Below, in pieces: positions 35,053 to 44,865 of a stretch of 64,000 bases of DNA. The DNA lies in contig JAMFTG010001448.1 of NCBI GenBank assembly GCA_023974075.1, positions 62,001 to 126,000 on the forward strand, given 5' to 3'. The stretch's first letter is position 1. Each line of letters starts with the position of its first letter. This DNA is from Chaenocephalus aceratus (taxonomy: Eukaryota > Chordata > Actinopteri > Perciformes > Channichthyidae). The notes below the pieces were generated by a model. The model searched no databases. It worked only from the letters and a program-made list of their open reading frames with translations, and had not been told where the DNA came from. Both the position numbers and the translations under genes were made by a program.

Positions 35053-36102
35053 TGGTCTTTGTAGGGTTGAGAATGAATTGTGAGACCTGTTTTATTGAGT
35101 CTTTCAAGTTGCCGGGCACGGGTTTTCATCAGACGGAGTTTAGGGGTGAACCAGGGAGCAGAGCGGGTGAAGGAAACTGTTTTGGTTTTTATGGGTGCAA
35201 GTTGGTCAAGGCAGGAGGACAGAATGTTGTTGTAGTAGTCAGTGAGATCAGAGGGGCTACGGAGGTCCACAAAGGGAGTGGTGGATATTTTTTCAGAGAG
35301 GGAGGATGAGAGCGAGGTAGCTGAAACACAGCTTAATTTACGGAAGTTGATTTTGCGTTTTTGCTTTGGTGGTGGGGTTGGAATGTTGATGGTCATGGTG
35401 ATGGCTAAGTGGTCGGAGAGGAAGAGGTCTGAGCCAGACAGATGGTGAAGGTCTAGTCCAGTCGAGCAAACAAGATCCAGATTGTGGCCACGGTTATGGG
35501 TCGGAAAGTTGACATGTTGAATGAGGTTGAAGCAGTTAAGCATGTCCGTGAAGTCTGTAGTTATTGTAGAGTCAGTGGAGTCCGTGTGGATGTTGAAATC
35601 ACCAAGTAGGAGGACTGAGGTGGAGAAAGAACAGAGCTGGGTCAGAATTCAGAGAAATCAGAGAGGAATGATGGGTTTGGTTTGGGAGGGCGGTAGACAA
35701 CTGCCAGGACTGACTGTGTGTGACCAGAGAGTTTAAAAGCCAGGTGTTCAAATGAAGGAGCAGATGAGAGGGATGAGGCTGGTAATGTCCTGTCGGTGTA
35801 TTACGGCAATTCCACCACCTCGGCCCTCCGAGCGTGGCTTTTTTATGTATGAGTATCCATTGGGTGCAGTGAGGTTGAGTGAGAGATAATCCAGAGGTTG
35901 TTGCCAGGTTTCTGTCAGACAGAGAAAGTCCAGTTTATTGTCCAGAATGAATTCGTTGAGAATGTGGCTTTTATTGGTGAGGGACCGGGTTTTAAAACAG
36001 AGTGAGCTTTCATATTGCTTTGTGTGGTGAGGATTGACTCAGGTGTCATTGCCATGGCTTGCAGACAGGGGGCGCGCACGTCTGTATTGTTGTGATGACG
36101 TA

Positions 36103-37529
36103 AATCAAATCAAATCAAAATCAAAGTTTATTTTATAAAGCACATTTTAAAACAACTTTCGGTGCGCACAAAGTGCTGTACATGAATAAAAATATACGGA
36201 ACATATTGCAATTTGTAGCATTTAAGTTAAAAACAACAAATATAAAGGCAGACACAGTTAAATACAAAATGAAAAATGTCATGCTCTGCTCACTTTTAAA
36301 AGGCCAGAGAGAAAAAGTGTGTTTTTAGAGAGGATTTTAGGGCTTTTAGCCCCTAGTGTCTGGGCCGACCTCACAGGTAAGGGCAGAGTGTTCCAGAGCC
36401 TGGGACCAGCTGCTTGCGAAGGCTCGGTGCCCTCTAGTTTTTAGCCTGGTTTTCGGCACTACCAGCAGCATTTGGTCGGCAGACCTTAGAGCTCTGGCTG
36501 GGGTGTATCGCTGGATTAAGTCAGCTATATAAGCCGGAGCCAGCCCGTTTAGGGCCTTAAAAACAAATAAAAGGAGTTTAAAATCTATTCGGAACCGAAC
36601 TGGAAGCCAGTGAAGTGAGGCCAGAATGGGGGTAATGTGGTCCACGCCTTTTGTGGCCAGTCAGGAGACGTGCAGCTGCGTTCTGAACTAGCTGCAGGCG
36701 TTTTATGGATGCCTGATCCATGCCCACATACAAAGCGTTGCAGTAGTCCAGTCGCGATGTCACAAAAGCGTTAATTACCCTCTCTAAGTCTTAAAAGATA
36801 AAACGACTTGGTCTTAGCCAATAGTCGTAATTTAAAAAAGCAGGTTTTGACTACGCTGCTGACCTGTTTATCGAATTTAAAAGTGCTATTGAAGGTTACT
36901 CCAAGGTTCGTTACAGCGGGGAGGATGTTTTTACTCAGAGAGCCAAGAATGTCAACCTGGGAGGCCGGAGGTTGGGGTCCAAAAAAAATTACCTCGGTCT
37001 TGCTCTCGTTGAGGGTGAGGAAGTTTTGGCTCAGCCAGGATTTAATTTCAGCCAAGCAGTCCATCAATTGCTGTAAGGAGTTGGCATTAGCATTGAGAGG
37101 TAGATATATCTGAACGTCATCAGCGTAGCAGTGGAAGGGGATGTTGTGCTTGGAGAGAATTGCACCTAGGGGCAGTATATATAAAGAAAAGGATGGGGCC
37201 CCAGAATAGAACCTTGGGGAACCCACAGGTAAAGGGGGGCTTTTGCAGAGGAGAAGGCACCTAGCTGCACTGAAAGGCTACGGTCTGTTAGGTAGGACCT
37301 GAACCATGCCAGAGCAGAGCCTGTGATGCCTGCGGACTGTTCGAGCCGCGACAACAGAATGCTGTGGTCCACGGTATCGAAGGCCGCTGTCAGGTCCAAC
37401 AGCACCAGGACAGCTGGGCTACCTGAGTCGGCGGCTAGGAGGAGATCATTAAAAACTCTTAAAAGGGCTGTTTCAGTGCTGTGCATTGGTTTGAAACCAG
37501 ACTGAAACTTTTCATGGATGCCATGCGTC
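36103..37529 (-). mobile_element. L2-type LINE, 5'-truncated
   Basis: Same family as the LINE at 13795: minus strand carries STETALLRVFNDLLLAADSG, DLTAAFDTVDH, YADDVQIYLPLN and HWLPVRFRIDFKLL. The 3' end has the L2-like AATAAACTTTGATTT and repeated GATTT tail. GACGTA lies on both sides (36097-36102, 37530-37535). One frame change near 37215 breaks the RT. Confidence 0.88.
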
Positions 37530-37929
37530 GACGTAGTCGAAAGGTGGGTGTGCGCTCAGCTGACCAGAGTACGGGGATGGAGTGACCTGTGTGAAAGTAA
37601 ACACACTTGCGACCGGAGCCTCGATGGATGTATCTGGTTCGTTTTAGAAGTTCGTGGTGTCTGATCGCAGAGATGCATAACGGTGTGGAATGGTTGTTGA
37701 GTTGTAGAAGTCTCGCAGCGGAGTACCTCAATGCCATGCCAGGCAGGAGAGACGGAGCGCAGGTGAGCCGGGCAGCCGCTAGCATTAGCAGCTAGCGGGT
37801 ATCCTGCAGCTTGATGACTGCAGAGATGCAGGCAGCTAGCTCCAGGTAGTCCACGGAAGAGGGGTCCAGGCCAGCCAAAGGCAGGACACGTTTTGAAAAG
37901 TTCGGGAATGGGGTGGAGGAGCTAGGCAG

Positions 37930-38399
37930 CAGGGGCGGTTCTAGGAGGGGGCCAGGGGGGGCCAGTGCCCCCTAACACTGACCTCTGACCCCCCTGTGGC
38001 CCCCCTAACAATGAAAAGGTTTTTTTATGTATATTTTCTGGTACTCGGTTTTGCCAAAAACCTCAGGATTTTGTTGCTGTAATGTGAGATTGTGCAGACA
38101 CCCTTATGTAAAGTAGAGATGTAACTGTTCATTGCCCTTTATTTTTATATACATATGGTGTTAGTGCAAAACATTGCACTATAACTTACGCTGAAGCTAA
38201 CAGTAATAACTATAAGATCTATCTGAAATAAATAAGTGTACTGAACAAATACCAATAACTGTATTGCATTGTTTTCTTATGCGCAATTACTCATACTGTC
38301 TAGTTCTCTTTTTCGTCCTGCATTTATTGTGCCCCCCTCAGAAAATAACTGGCCCCCCAGTGGCCCCCCCCCAGTCAAATTGGTCTAGAACCGCCACTG
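37930..38399. mobile_element. hAT-type MITE with 8-bp TSD
   Basis: Ends are CAGGGGCGGTTCTAG and, on the other strand, CAGTGGCGGTTCTAG. CTAGGCAG is duplicated at 37922-37929 and 38400-38407. Internal Gly/Pro-like GGGGGCC runs and AT-rich middle, no ORF of note: a non-autonomous hAT. Confidence 0.92.
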
Positions 38400-38746
38400 C
38401 TAGGCAGGTGAAGCCGGGAGGATCAGAAGGAGAGCAGGTGGAGCGGCGAAACGGAGCCGGTGTTTTCAGGTAGGAAAACACGGACACTTTCACACATCTC
38501 AGTAATCCAGGCAGTGGAAGATTCACATAGATCTTAAACCGGACTGGTCGGCCAAAAGCTGCTAAGAATGTTGAGGAAAGAGTAGAAAAGAGTAAAAAAA
38601 ATCCAGACAGAGAAGCGGCGAGCAAACGACGCCATCGTCCTCTCACATCCGGTTGGAATACACTAAAACATTACAATAATAATGATTACAGTGATGAAGT
38701 TAATGTTACTCTTGTTGTCTTTCTCCCACAATATCTCCATCTTCAG

Positions 38747-39021
38747 TGACTGAACATCAGGACAATGATGAGGTGACGTTAGACTGCTCTTTGACGACAC
38801 GTGGGAAACTGTAGACTCACAGTGAAGTGGCTGCTTCAGGGTCGAGATGTGGATAAAGATCACAGAGAGATAAAGACATCACAATCTTCCTGCTCTGCCT
38901 CTGTGACATTTCTGACTTCTCCTTTTAGAAACACACCAAGGTCTGAGTTCTTTACTTGGTAATGTTACTGATGAGAACACCAGGAAAGTACATCTGTTTC
39001 CCTTCAGCCCTCAGTCCTCAG
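38747..39021 (+). pseudogene. Gene 2 exon 2: Ig domain 2, two +1 frame errors
   Basis: 275 nt against 273 expected. It begins TEHQDNDEVTLDCS. The first extra base gives TAG at 38812-38814; the second lies in TTTACTTGGTAAT near 38957. In the shifted frames the domain is recognisable: CRLTVKWLLQGRDVD, SCSASVTFL and TDENTRKVHLFPFSPQSS, with a phase-1 donor. The TAG is at exon offset 65, the same as in gene A. Confidence 0.78.
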
Positions 39022-39151
39022 GTGAAAACATGTTCAGCTGTTTTAAGTCACTTGAACTGATGTTAAAAAATAACTAAAATATTGATTTTATTTCATGGAA
39101 GTTTTCTGACGGAATAATTTGTTGTGTTTTTTCTTTATTTGTTCGGCTAAG

Positions 39152-39380
39152 GATACAAACCAGCAAATCCAGAGACTGAACAGAACAGAAACATTTACAG
39201 TCAGAAAATACATGTTGTTGATCCAGATGTTGAAGACAAAGAGATAAAGCCTCTGAGTATATGTAACTCTTCTAACTGCTCTCTTCCAGGGTGGTGGTGG
39301 TGGATCATCGTTGTGATCGTGGATGTTTGCGGCTCTCACAATAATCACTGTGGCTGTCATCAGACGGAAGAGGACTCGAG
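39152..39380 (+). CDS. Gene 2 exon 3: stalk plus transmembrane, one +1 error
   Basis: Reads GYKPANPETEQN through NSSNCSLPG, with two N-glycosylation-like sites, directly into WWWWIIVVIV. After one extra base near 39321 it continues MFAALTIITVAVIRRKRTR, so helix and stop-transfer basic residues are intact apart from the shift. Genes A/C split this into two exons with a large intron; here the region is open without a usable intron (a GT/AG pair would be only about 33 bp apart). Confidence 0.7.
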
Positions 39381-39473
39381 GTGAGGACATTCACACATTA
39401 CACTTTACAAACAACAAGCTTTTGATAAACATGTATTTTAACCCAAGTCTCATTTATTTGTATTCTTTTGAAG

Positions 39474-39502
39474 GGAATGAAACTCAGACGGACGAGAACA
39501 TG
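39474..39502 (+). CDS. Gene 2 exon 4
   Basis: 29 nt, NETQTDENM, phase 1 to 0, homologous to exon 6 of genes A/C. Confidence 0.8.
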
Positions 39503-39622
39503 GTGAGATAAAACATATAAATACAATGTTTTAAACTGAAAAATGTAAGATTTATAAAATAGTAGCTTGGTTTTTCAAGGTAGTACATTTTTTTTTAATA
39601 ATAATACATTTTATTTGTGTAG

Positions 39623-39682
39623 GCTGACCCTGAAGATGGTGTTTCCTACGCCTCCATCAGCTACACCAGGAAGAGCAGCAGG
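39623..39682 (+). CDS. Gene 2 exon 5: first ITIM
   Basis: 60 nt, phase 0 to 0: ADPEDGVSYASISYTRKSSR. VSYASI fits (I/V/L/S)xYxx(I/V/L). No counterpart in genes A/C. Confidence 0.78.
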
Positions 39683-39936
39683 GTGAGCCGTCTCATTGAT
39701 TACACTGGTGATGTGACTTTATCCGTCTATTCTACTCTAAATGTGAACATAACTCACCGAACATCGTGCTGTATCAAAGAAGACTTGGAAACTGAGATTG
39801 AGAAACATCAAATCTGCAGAGAAATGTTTATTGAGGATATAAATCAAGTGAGACGTCGGGTCCTTTTCTCACAGACTTCTGTACAATCAAGACTTTCAGA
39901 ACTCCTTTATGCATAATCACTTTTCTTCCCCTGCAG

Positions 39937-40077
39937 GCTCACCTTCATGATGATGATGAAGATGATGATGCAGTGACCTACAGCACTGTGGGAGCTCCCT
40001 CCTCTTCCTCTGCTGCCTCCGCTGATCCCAGCCTCCTCTACGCCACCGTCAACAAACCAAGAAAGAAATCGATGTAA
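39937..40077 (+). CDS. Gene 2 exon 6: acidic tail with two ITIMs
   Basis: 47 codons with stop. An acidic run (HDDDEDDD) precedes AVTYSTV; a Ser/Ala-rich linker precedes SLLYATVNKPRKKSM. Both VTYSTV and LLYATV fit the ITIM consensus. Confidence 0.83.
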   Translation, partial: AHLHDDDEDDDAVTYSTVGAPSSSSAASADPSLLYATVNKPRKKSM

Positions 40078-40676
40078 TGTTTAAATCCATAGCTTGATCG
40101 CTTGGATCAAAGATTTAGACTTTAAGGGCACAGCTAGCAGAGTTTAATAAGATTCATATTAACCTTGCTTTTGCTTTCTTTGGCTTAAATGCATCAAAGT
40201 GAGAGCACAGCCGCAGCTTCATGAACACATGTGAGTCCCTCTAATTCTTAATAATTAGAGCATGGGCAAAATGTTTTTTTTAAATGAATTCTTGCTTGGT
40301 TTAATTAACCGTTGTTTAGTTATATCATTTAATGGAATATTGCATTTTCTTTAGTAGATTGATTGTGTTGTATTATACCAAATGAAGTTACCTGATAGCC
40401 TTACCAGACTGAAGATGTATTTCCATGTAACACCTTTTAAGTGAAATATGTTTGGCTTTGTTTGGAGTTTTGTGTTGGAAATAAAAAACTTTCTCAGGTG
40501 AAAATAAACTCTTTTAAAGGAGTTCTTGTTCAGCTGTCTTAGTTTCAAACACTTTTATTTCTCACCAGTAGGAGGCAGCAGAGATCCTCCCAACATGTGG
40601 AGGTCCCTACTGTCCTCTCACACTGAGAAGCAGATCTCTGCAGACACAAACACAAACACTCACTCATGTGTGAATA
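40078..40676 (+). other. Gene 2 3' UTR and flank
   Basis: AT-rich sequence with AATAAA at 40480-40485, about 400 bp after the stop codon. No other gene. The flank from about 40500 has short CA-rich stretches. Confidence 0.55.
40480..40485 (+). promoter_or_regulatory. Candidate poly(A) signal, gene 2
   Basis: AATAAA in an AT-rich context about 400 bp downstream of the stop codon. Confidence 0.55.
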
Positions 40677-42575
40677 CAACACAGTCTCACTCCCTAAACG
40701 TCCAGGAGCGACGCTTGGTCAGGGTCCCGTGGCGTGCAGTTGTGAAGCACCGAGGCTCCTTCAGCTTCATAAACAGACGCAAAGAGCTTTCAACTGATTG
40801 CAATGTATTCCCATCTGCGGCGGTATTTGACGCTCAGAGAAGCACCGCATCGGTCCATGTCGGCGGCACTTAGAGGCAATGTGAGTGTCCGTTCCCATTG
40901 GATAACGGAGGATTGTACAACCCGGAAGTAAGTATTCTCCTTACTGTTGATTGATTTTACAGTGATATCTGCACTACTTATCAACTAAAAAACACCATAT
41001 TATCCTTGTTACTGTAATTACACAACATTGATTGGTTTAAATTGTGTACAATGCTTTTGTATTTTTATACAATATATATATATAATATTACACATCTGGC
41101 TTAGTTCCTTATTTATCTACAGAGATCGGGCCTCAGAATAGACCGGAAACTATTTTTTTACCATTCTGTTTTAACTTCACAATAAAGTTAGTAGTAATAA
41201 TTTGTTTTGATATTATTGTTTTTTATTAACTACTAGACCGCTGGGTCATGTTAAGACATCTTTTCTGTGTTGCTGTGGGGTTTTTCCATCGCTTTTGTGT
41301 CAAATATCAAAACAATAACAAAATATATCCGTCGTAAACTAAACCAGAAACAGCAGTATATTTTATTTTGTTAACACTGTAAACTTGACAGCTTTTTAAC
41401 CCAAACCACCTACTGGTTGAAGCACGTTATTACACGTTTGGAGTAATTGCAATGCAGGAAGATTGTGTTGCTTTTTAATGACTGTTTTAAAATGCCTTTT
41501 TTCTTAATGTCTTTCATTTTTGTAAAGCACTTTTGAATGTTTTATATTTGATGAAAACATTTAAATATTAAGAGTACATACAAAATAGTGGGAAAGTAGA
41601 AGGTCAATGATAGAAATATTGAATAAAAAATATCAAGAAGATACTGTAAGTGATCTCTACAATAAAACAGTTTATTGCCTGATAGGAGGATGTACAAAAC
41701 AGACAAACTAATAAGGCTTTATTTAAACATTAAAGAATAGTTTAGGTTACGGTCTTCTTTTAAATAAGAAAAAGGCTTTGGGGTATCTATCTACAGACAC
41801 ATATTAAGCCTGACAAAGTACTTAAAGTCTAATATATTGCATGGTTTGTTTTGGAACTTGACAATCAACTTTCCTGCAATGTTAACTTTGTTGAAGCACT
41901 TATTTTAACCGATATTATACATATGTATTATACTCTTATAAGATGTATGTAGATAGAATAAGAAATGTGCAGACTACGACAGTTTAATGGTGGAGGTATA
42001 CACACATATTGATAGATGTCTTGTAATGCACTGTTGAGGAACTTGCGACCCAAGTTTTGTATTAATTGACACCGTAGTTGTGAATAATATGATATGTCAA
42101 TAAACCTTAGAAAATCTTGAAAGGGATGTGCAAAATAGCCATAATATTCAGTCTTTAATTAACTATTAGTAGAGAATAACGAGTAATACGGGAAAATACA
42201 AAAGCATTGTACACAATTTAAACCAATCAATGTTGTGTAATTAACAAGGATAATCTGGTGTTTGTGAGTCGATGAGTAGTGCAGATATCACTGTAAAATC
42301 AATCGACAGGAAAGAGAATACTTACTTCCGGGTGTACAATCCTCCGTTATCCAATGGGAATGGATGCTCACATTGCCTTTAAGTGCCGCTGACATGGACC
42401 GGTGCGGTGCTTCCCTGAGCGTCAAATACCGCCGCAGATGGGAATACATTGTAATCAGTTGAAAGCTCTTTGCGTCCGTTTATGAAGCTGAAGGAGCCTC
42501 GGCGCGTCCCAACTGCACGCCACGGGACCCTGACCAAGCGTCGCTATTGGACGTTCAGGGAGTGAGACTGTGTTG
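40677..42575. mobile_element. Long-inverted-repeat (foldback-type) DNA element
   Basis: Arms of about 380 bp (40677-41065 and 42190-42575) are near-perfect reverse complements, starting CAACACAGTCTCACTCCCT. The roughly 1.1-kb centre (41066-42190) is AT-rich with no meaningful frame. No target duplication could be recognised, so the superfamily is open. Frames inside the arms are not genes. Confidence 0.85.
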
Positions 42576-42589
42576 AGATGAACGAACAT

Positions 42590-43550
42590 TATGAGAGAGG
42601 GATGGAGGGATAGAGCTGAACAGATAAAGGGTCAAAAGGGATGAAAGGTGGGATGAAAGGGAAGTGGTGAATGTTGAATGGAAGAAGAGATGCTACGATG
42701 TATGGATGAAGGTATGTAGGAAGGGAGGGATGGATGGATAAAGGAAAGTAGGGAGGGAGTATTAAAACTGGTGTACGGATGTCTGGAGGAATATATGACG
42801 GGATGAGAGGAATGTAAAGATGTAGAGAAGAAGGGTCATGGGGTTTAGAGAAGAAGCAATGAAGGGATGTAGGGAGGGGATGATGGATGGTTAAGGAATG
42901 AGATAAGGGATTCAAGGAGGGTTAAAGTGGTGAACAGACGTAGGAAGGGAGGGAGGAGGGTCGAAGGGATGAAGGGATGTAGGGATGAAGAGATGAAGGG
43001 TAGAAGGATTTTAGGGAAGGTGGGATGAGGGTCTTAGGGTTGAAAGGATGAAGGGTTGAAGGGCCTGCTCCCTGGCGCGGAAAAAATACCTTTCGCTCCG
43101 CTACAGTACCTCTTCATTAGTGCATGTCTATAGGTCATGAGGGATTGCATGATTGAGGGAAGTAGGGGAGGGACGGATGAAGGAATGTTGGGGGGGGGGG
43201 GGGGGGGGGTAGTGAAGTATCAGCCTTATTTGACAGGAATACCGACTTTGACTTTTCACACAACCTCTTTGCACTGGTTCCAGATAAATGGCCTGAACAC
43301 TTCAGGAGTTAATGCCTGACTGAGGGGGTCTCCAATCGGAAAGGTGTACAGGGATCTAGGGTTAGGGTTAGGAAGAGATGTAGGAAGACGGATAAAGAGA
43401 TAATGAGGGTTAAAGGGATGTAGGTAGGGCGGGTGAAGGGATTTAGGAATGTGGGTAAGGATGAGGTAGGAAGGGGATTGGATGAATGGAAGGAAAAGGG
43501 GGGTGGGTCATGAAATAAGAGTGAATGAGGCTGCATGTGTTGACCGGGGG
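42590..43550 (+). repeat. Degenerate purine-rich minisatellite with G20 tract
   Basis: Irregular GGGATGAAGG/GGATGTAGGGA units fill 42590-43060 and 43330-43550. Between them is a non-repetitive insert (about 43061-43135 and 43215-43320) and a run of 20 G (43190-43209). A short TAGGGTTAGGGTTAGG telomere-like motif lies near 43358. Not coding. Confidence 0.8.
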
Positions 43551-43707
43551 TAACAGTAGCTCAGCAGGTGGTCAGAGGTGTGGTTGAGTTGTCGCCCTGC
43601 TTCATAAGTAACATTCATGTTGGACGCACATGAGCTCTTTTTGTAAATACAAATTATCCTGAGAAATCTTAAAGGGACCAAAGATTCATCAGTTCAGTGT
43701 GCAGAGC
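43551..43707. other. Short unique stretch left of copy B
   Basis: Ordinary sequence directly abutting the duplicated block. It is the only non-satellite left border of the unit in the window. Confidence 0.5.
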
Positions 43708-43879
43708 ATGACAATAACTCAGATACAACGTGTTAGTTTTATTAAGAATTTCAGAACAACATGCGTTCAAAAGTCATTAATTATACTTCATTAGAATTCA
43801 TTTAGACAATAGTTACTGTTTCCATTACTCATATCTCTGTTTTGTATCTGGTCAACATCAGTGGTTTGACCTGCAGAGC

Positions 43880-43880
<1 letters not shown>

Positions 43881-43943
<63 letters not shown>

Positions 43944-43957
43944 TGCTGCTGCTGCTG
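43881..43957 (+). repeat. Interrupted CTG tract (copy B)
   Basis: Ten CTG units, an extra T, further CTG units, an extra C, then a last short block. Homologous to the A and C tracts. Confidence 0.95.
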
Positions 43958-44342
43958 CCACCACAGCCTCAACAACACCTATAGAAAAACCACCAGGTCT
44001 CAGACCACTGTGTGTGCATGCAAACACCATAGCAAGTCTGTTTTTCTGATAAAAATGATATAAAAAAATAAATACTGAAAGTATTTATGGAAACAAATAA
44101 TTCACAATAGTGATAAAACACCAACAACTACTCAATATATAATGCTATATGTACATTCCCTGCACGGTATTGCTTTAAGCACCTACCTGCATCAGAGGGT
44201 ACAACCACCAGAGTTCTGCTGCTGCTGCTGCTGACCACATTTTCACAGAAAACACTTCTTGTCCGGTTCTCAGAAGAGAAATAAAGAAGCATCCGGGGAG
44301 AGACTCTGACAGTCGAGAGCCAGAGACCGAGAGAGAAGCACG

Positions 44343-44403
44343 ATGTCTGGATTCAGAAGGATCGTGATGTCTTCATTCCTGATGCTGCTGCTCCACTTTC
44401 CAG
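44343..44403 (+). pseudogene. Orphan signal-peptide exon (copy B)
   Basis: Identical in sequence to exon 1 of genes A and C with an intact GTGAGG donor. The next downstream Ig exon is at 52548, beyond copy C's own exon 1. It could act only as an alternative first exon spliced over the satellite. Confidence 0.85.
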
Positions 44404-44865
44404 GTGAGGACGCAGAGAACACACACTGTTCACGACTGTTAGTGAAAGCTAGTGAGGGCGTCTCTTCATTGAAATCGATGTATCCTCGGGCGAGATGCTG
44501 AACGCCAAGTCGCTCCCAATGGGGAACGGTGTGTGAAAGATACCTTCTGTCGTGGCGTTTGAATCCGTTTCTACATTTAATATCCACTCTCCTCTATCGG
44601 GGTGTGGGCTATGACGCGCCTCTCTTCGCTTCCTAACTAACTTTGCAGAGATCGTTGTAGCGTTGAATCACATCAGGTTTATTCTTTGATCCAGGCGACA
44701 TACAAACATGAAGACAAACTTCCTCGCTTCAAAGTAACTCAAAGTTCTCCGTATCAAAAAAGGACAAAAAGAACACGGTCAAAAGACTCTACCGCTTCCT
44801 GTCTAATCACACCCTCAGCTGTGAACCAACGCCATGCCATATATAGAGATAAATACATGCACGTC

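Larger units (their letters stand above)
32386..38655 (-). mobile_element. Near full-length LINE (minus) in gene 2 intron 2
   Basis: Compared with the 135-bp intron of gene A, gene 2 has about 6.3 kb inserted at the same point. The 3' end abuts an (ATA)n tract at 32386-32423. Right to left one reads the endonuclease end (SDHLAITMT, near 35400), an RT with GVPQGSVLGPLLF (near 33510) and HCFADDIQLLI (near 33440), and HWLPIPQRIQYKILL. It is L2/CR1-like, distinct from the family at 13795. A 5' UTR-like GC-rich stretch reaches about 38650. Three younger elements interrupt it (34378-35052, 36103-37529, 37930-38399). Confidence 0.8.
31964..40077 (+). pseudogene. ITIM-bearing two-domain Ig receptor gene 2 (frame-disrupted)
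   Basis: Exons: 31964-32339 signal plus Ig1, 38747-39021 Ig2, 39152-39380 stalk plus TM, 39474-39502, 39623-39682 and 39937-40077 tail. The tail carries VSYASI, VTYSTV and LLYATV, three fits to the ITIM consensus, so the expected product is an inhibitory leukocyte receptor that recruits SH2 phosphatases. Paralogue of genes A/C by Cys pattern, exon phases and UTR similarity. Lesions: original ATG lost by one inserted T (31941), two +1 errors in exon 2, one +1 in the TM exon near 39321. The ITIM exons are clean. Real decay and assembly indels are both possible. Intron 1 and the stalk-TM intron are missing; intron 2 is 6.4 kb of nested transposons. Confidence 0.78.
43708..44865 (+). repeat. Truncated duplicate of the unit start (copy B)
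   Basis: Matches 12576-13680 and 47051-48237 through 5' flank, exon 1 and the start of intron 1, then stops abruptly after CATGCACGTC, where satellite begins. Contains the signal-peptide exon only; Ig exons are absent. Confidence 0.95.
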
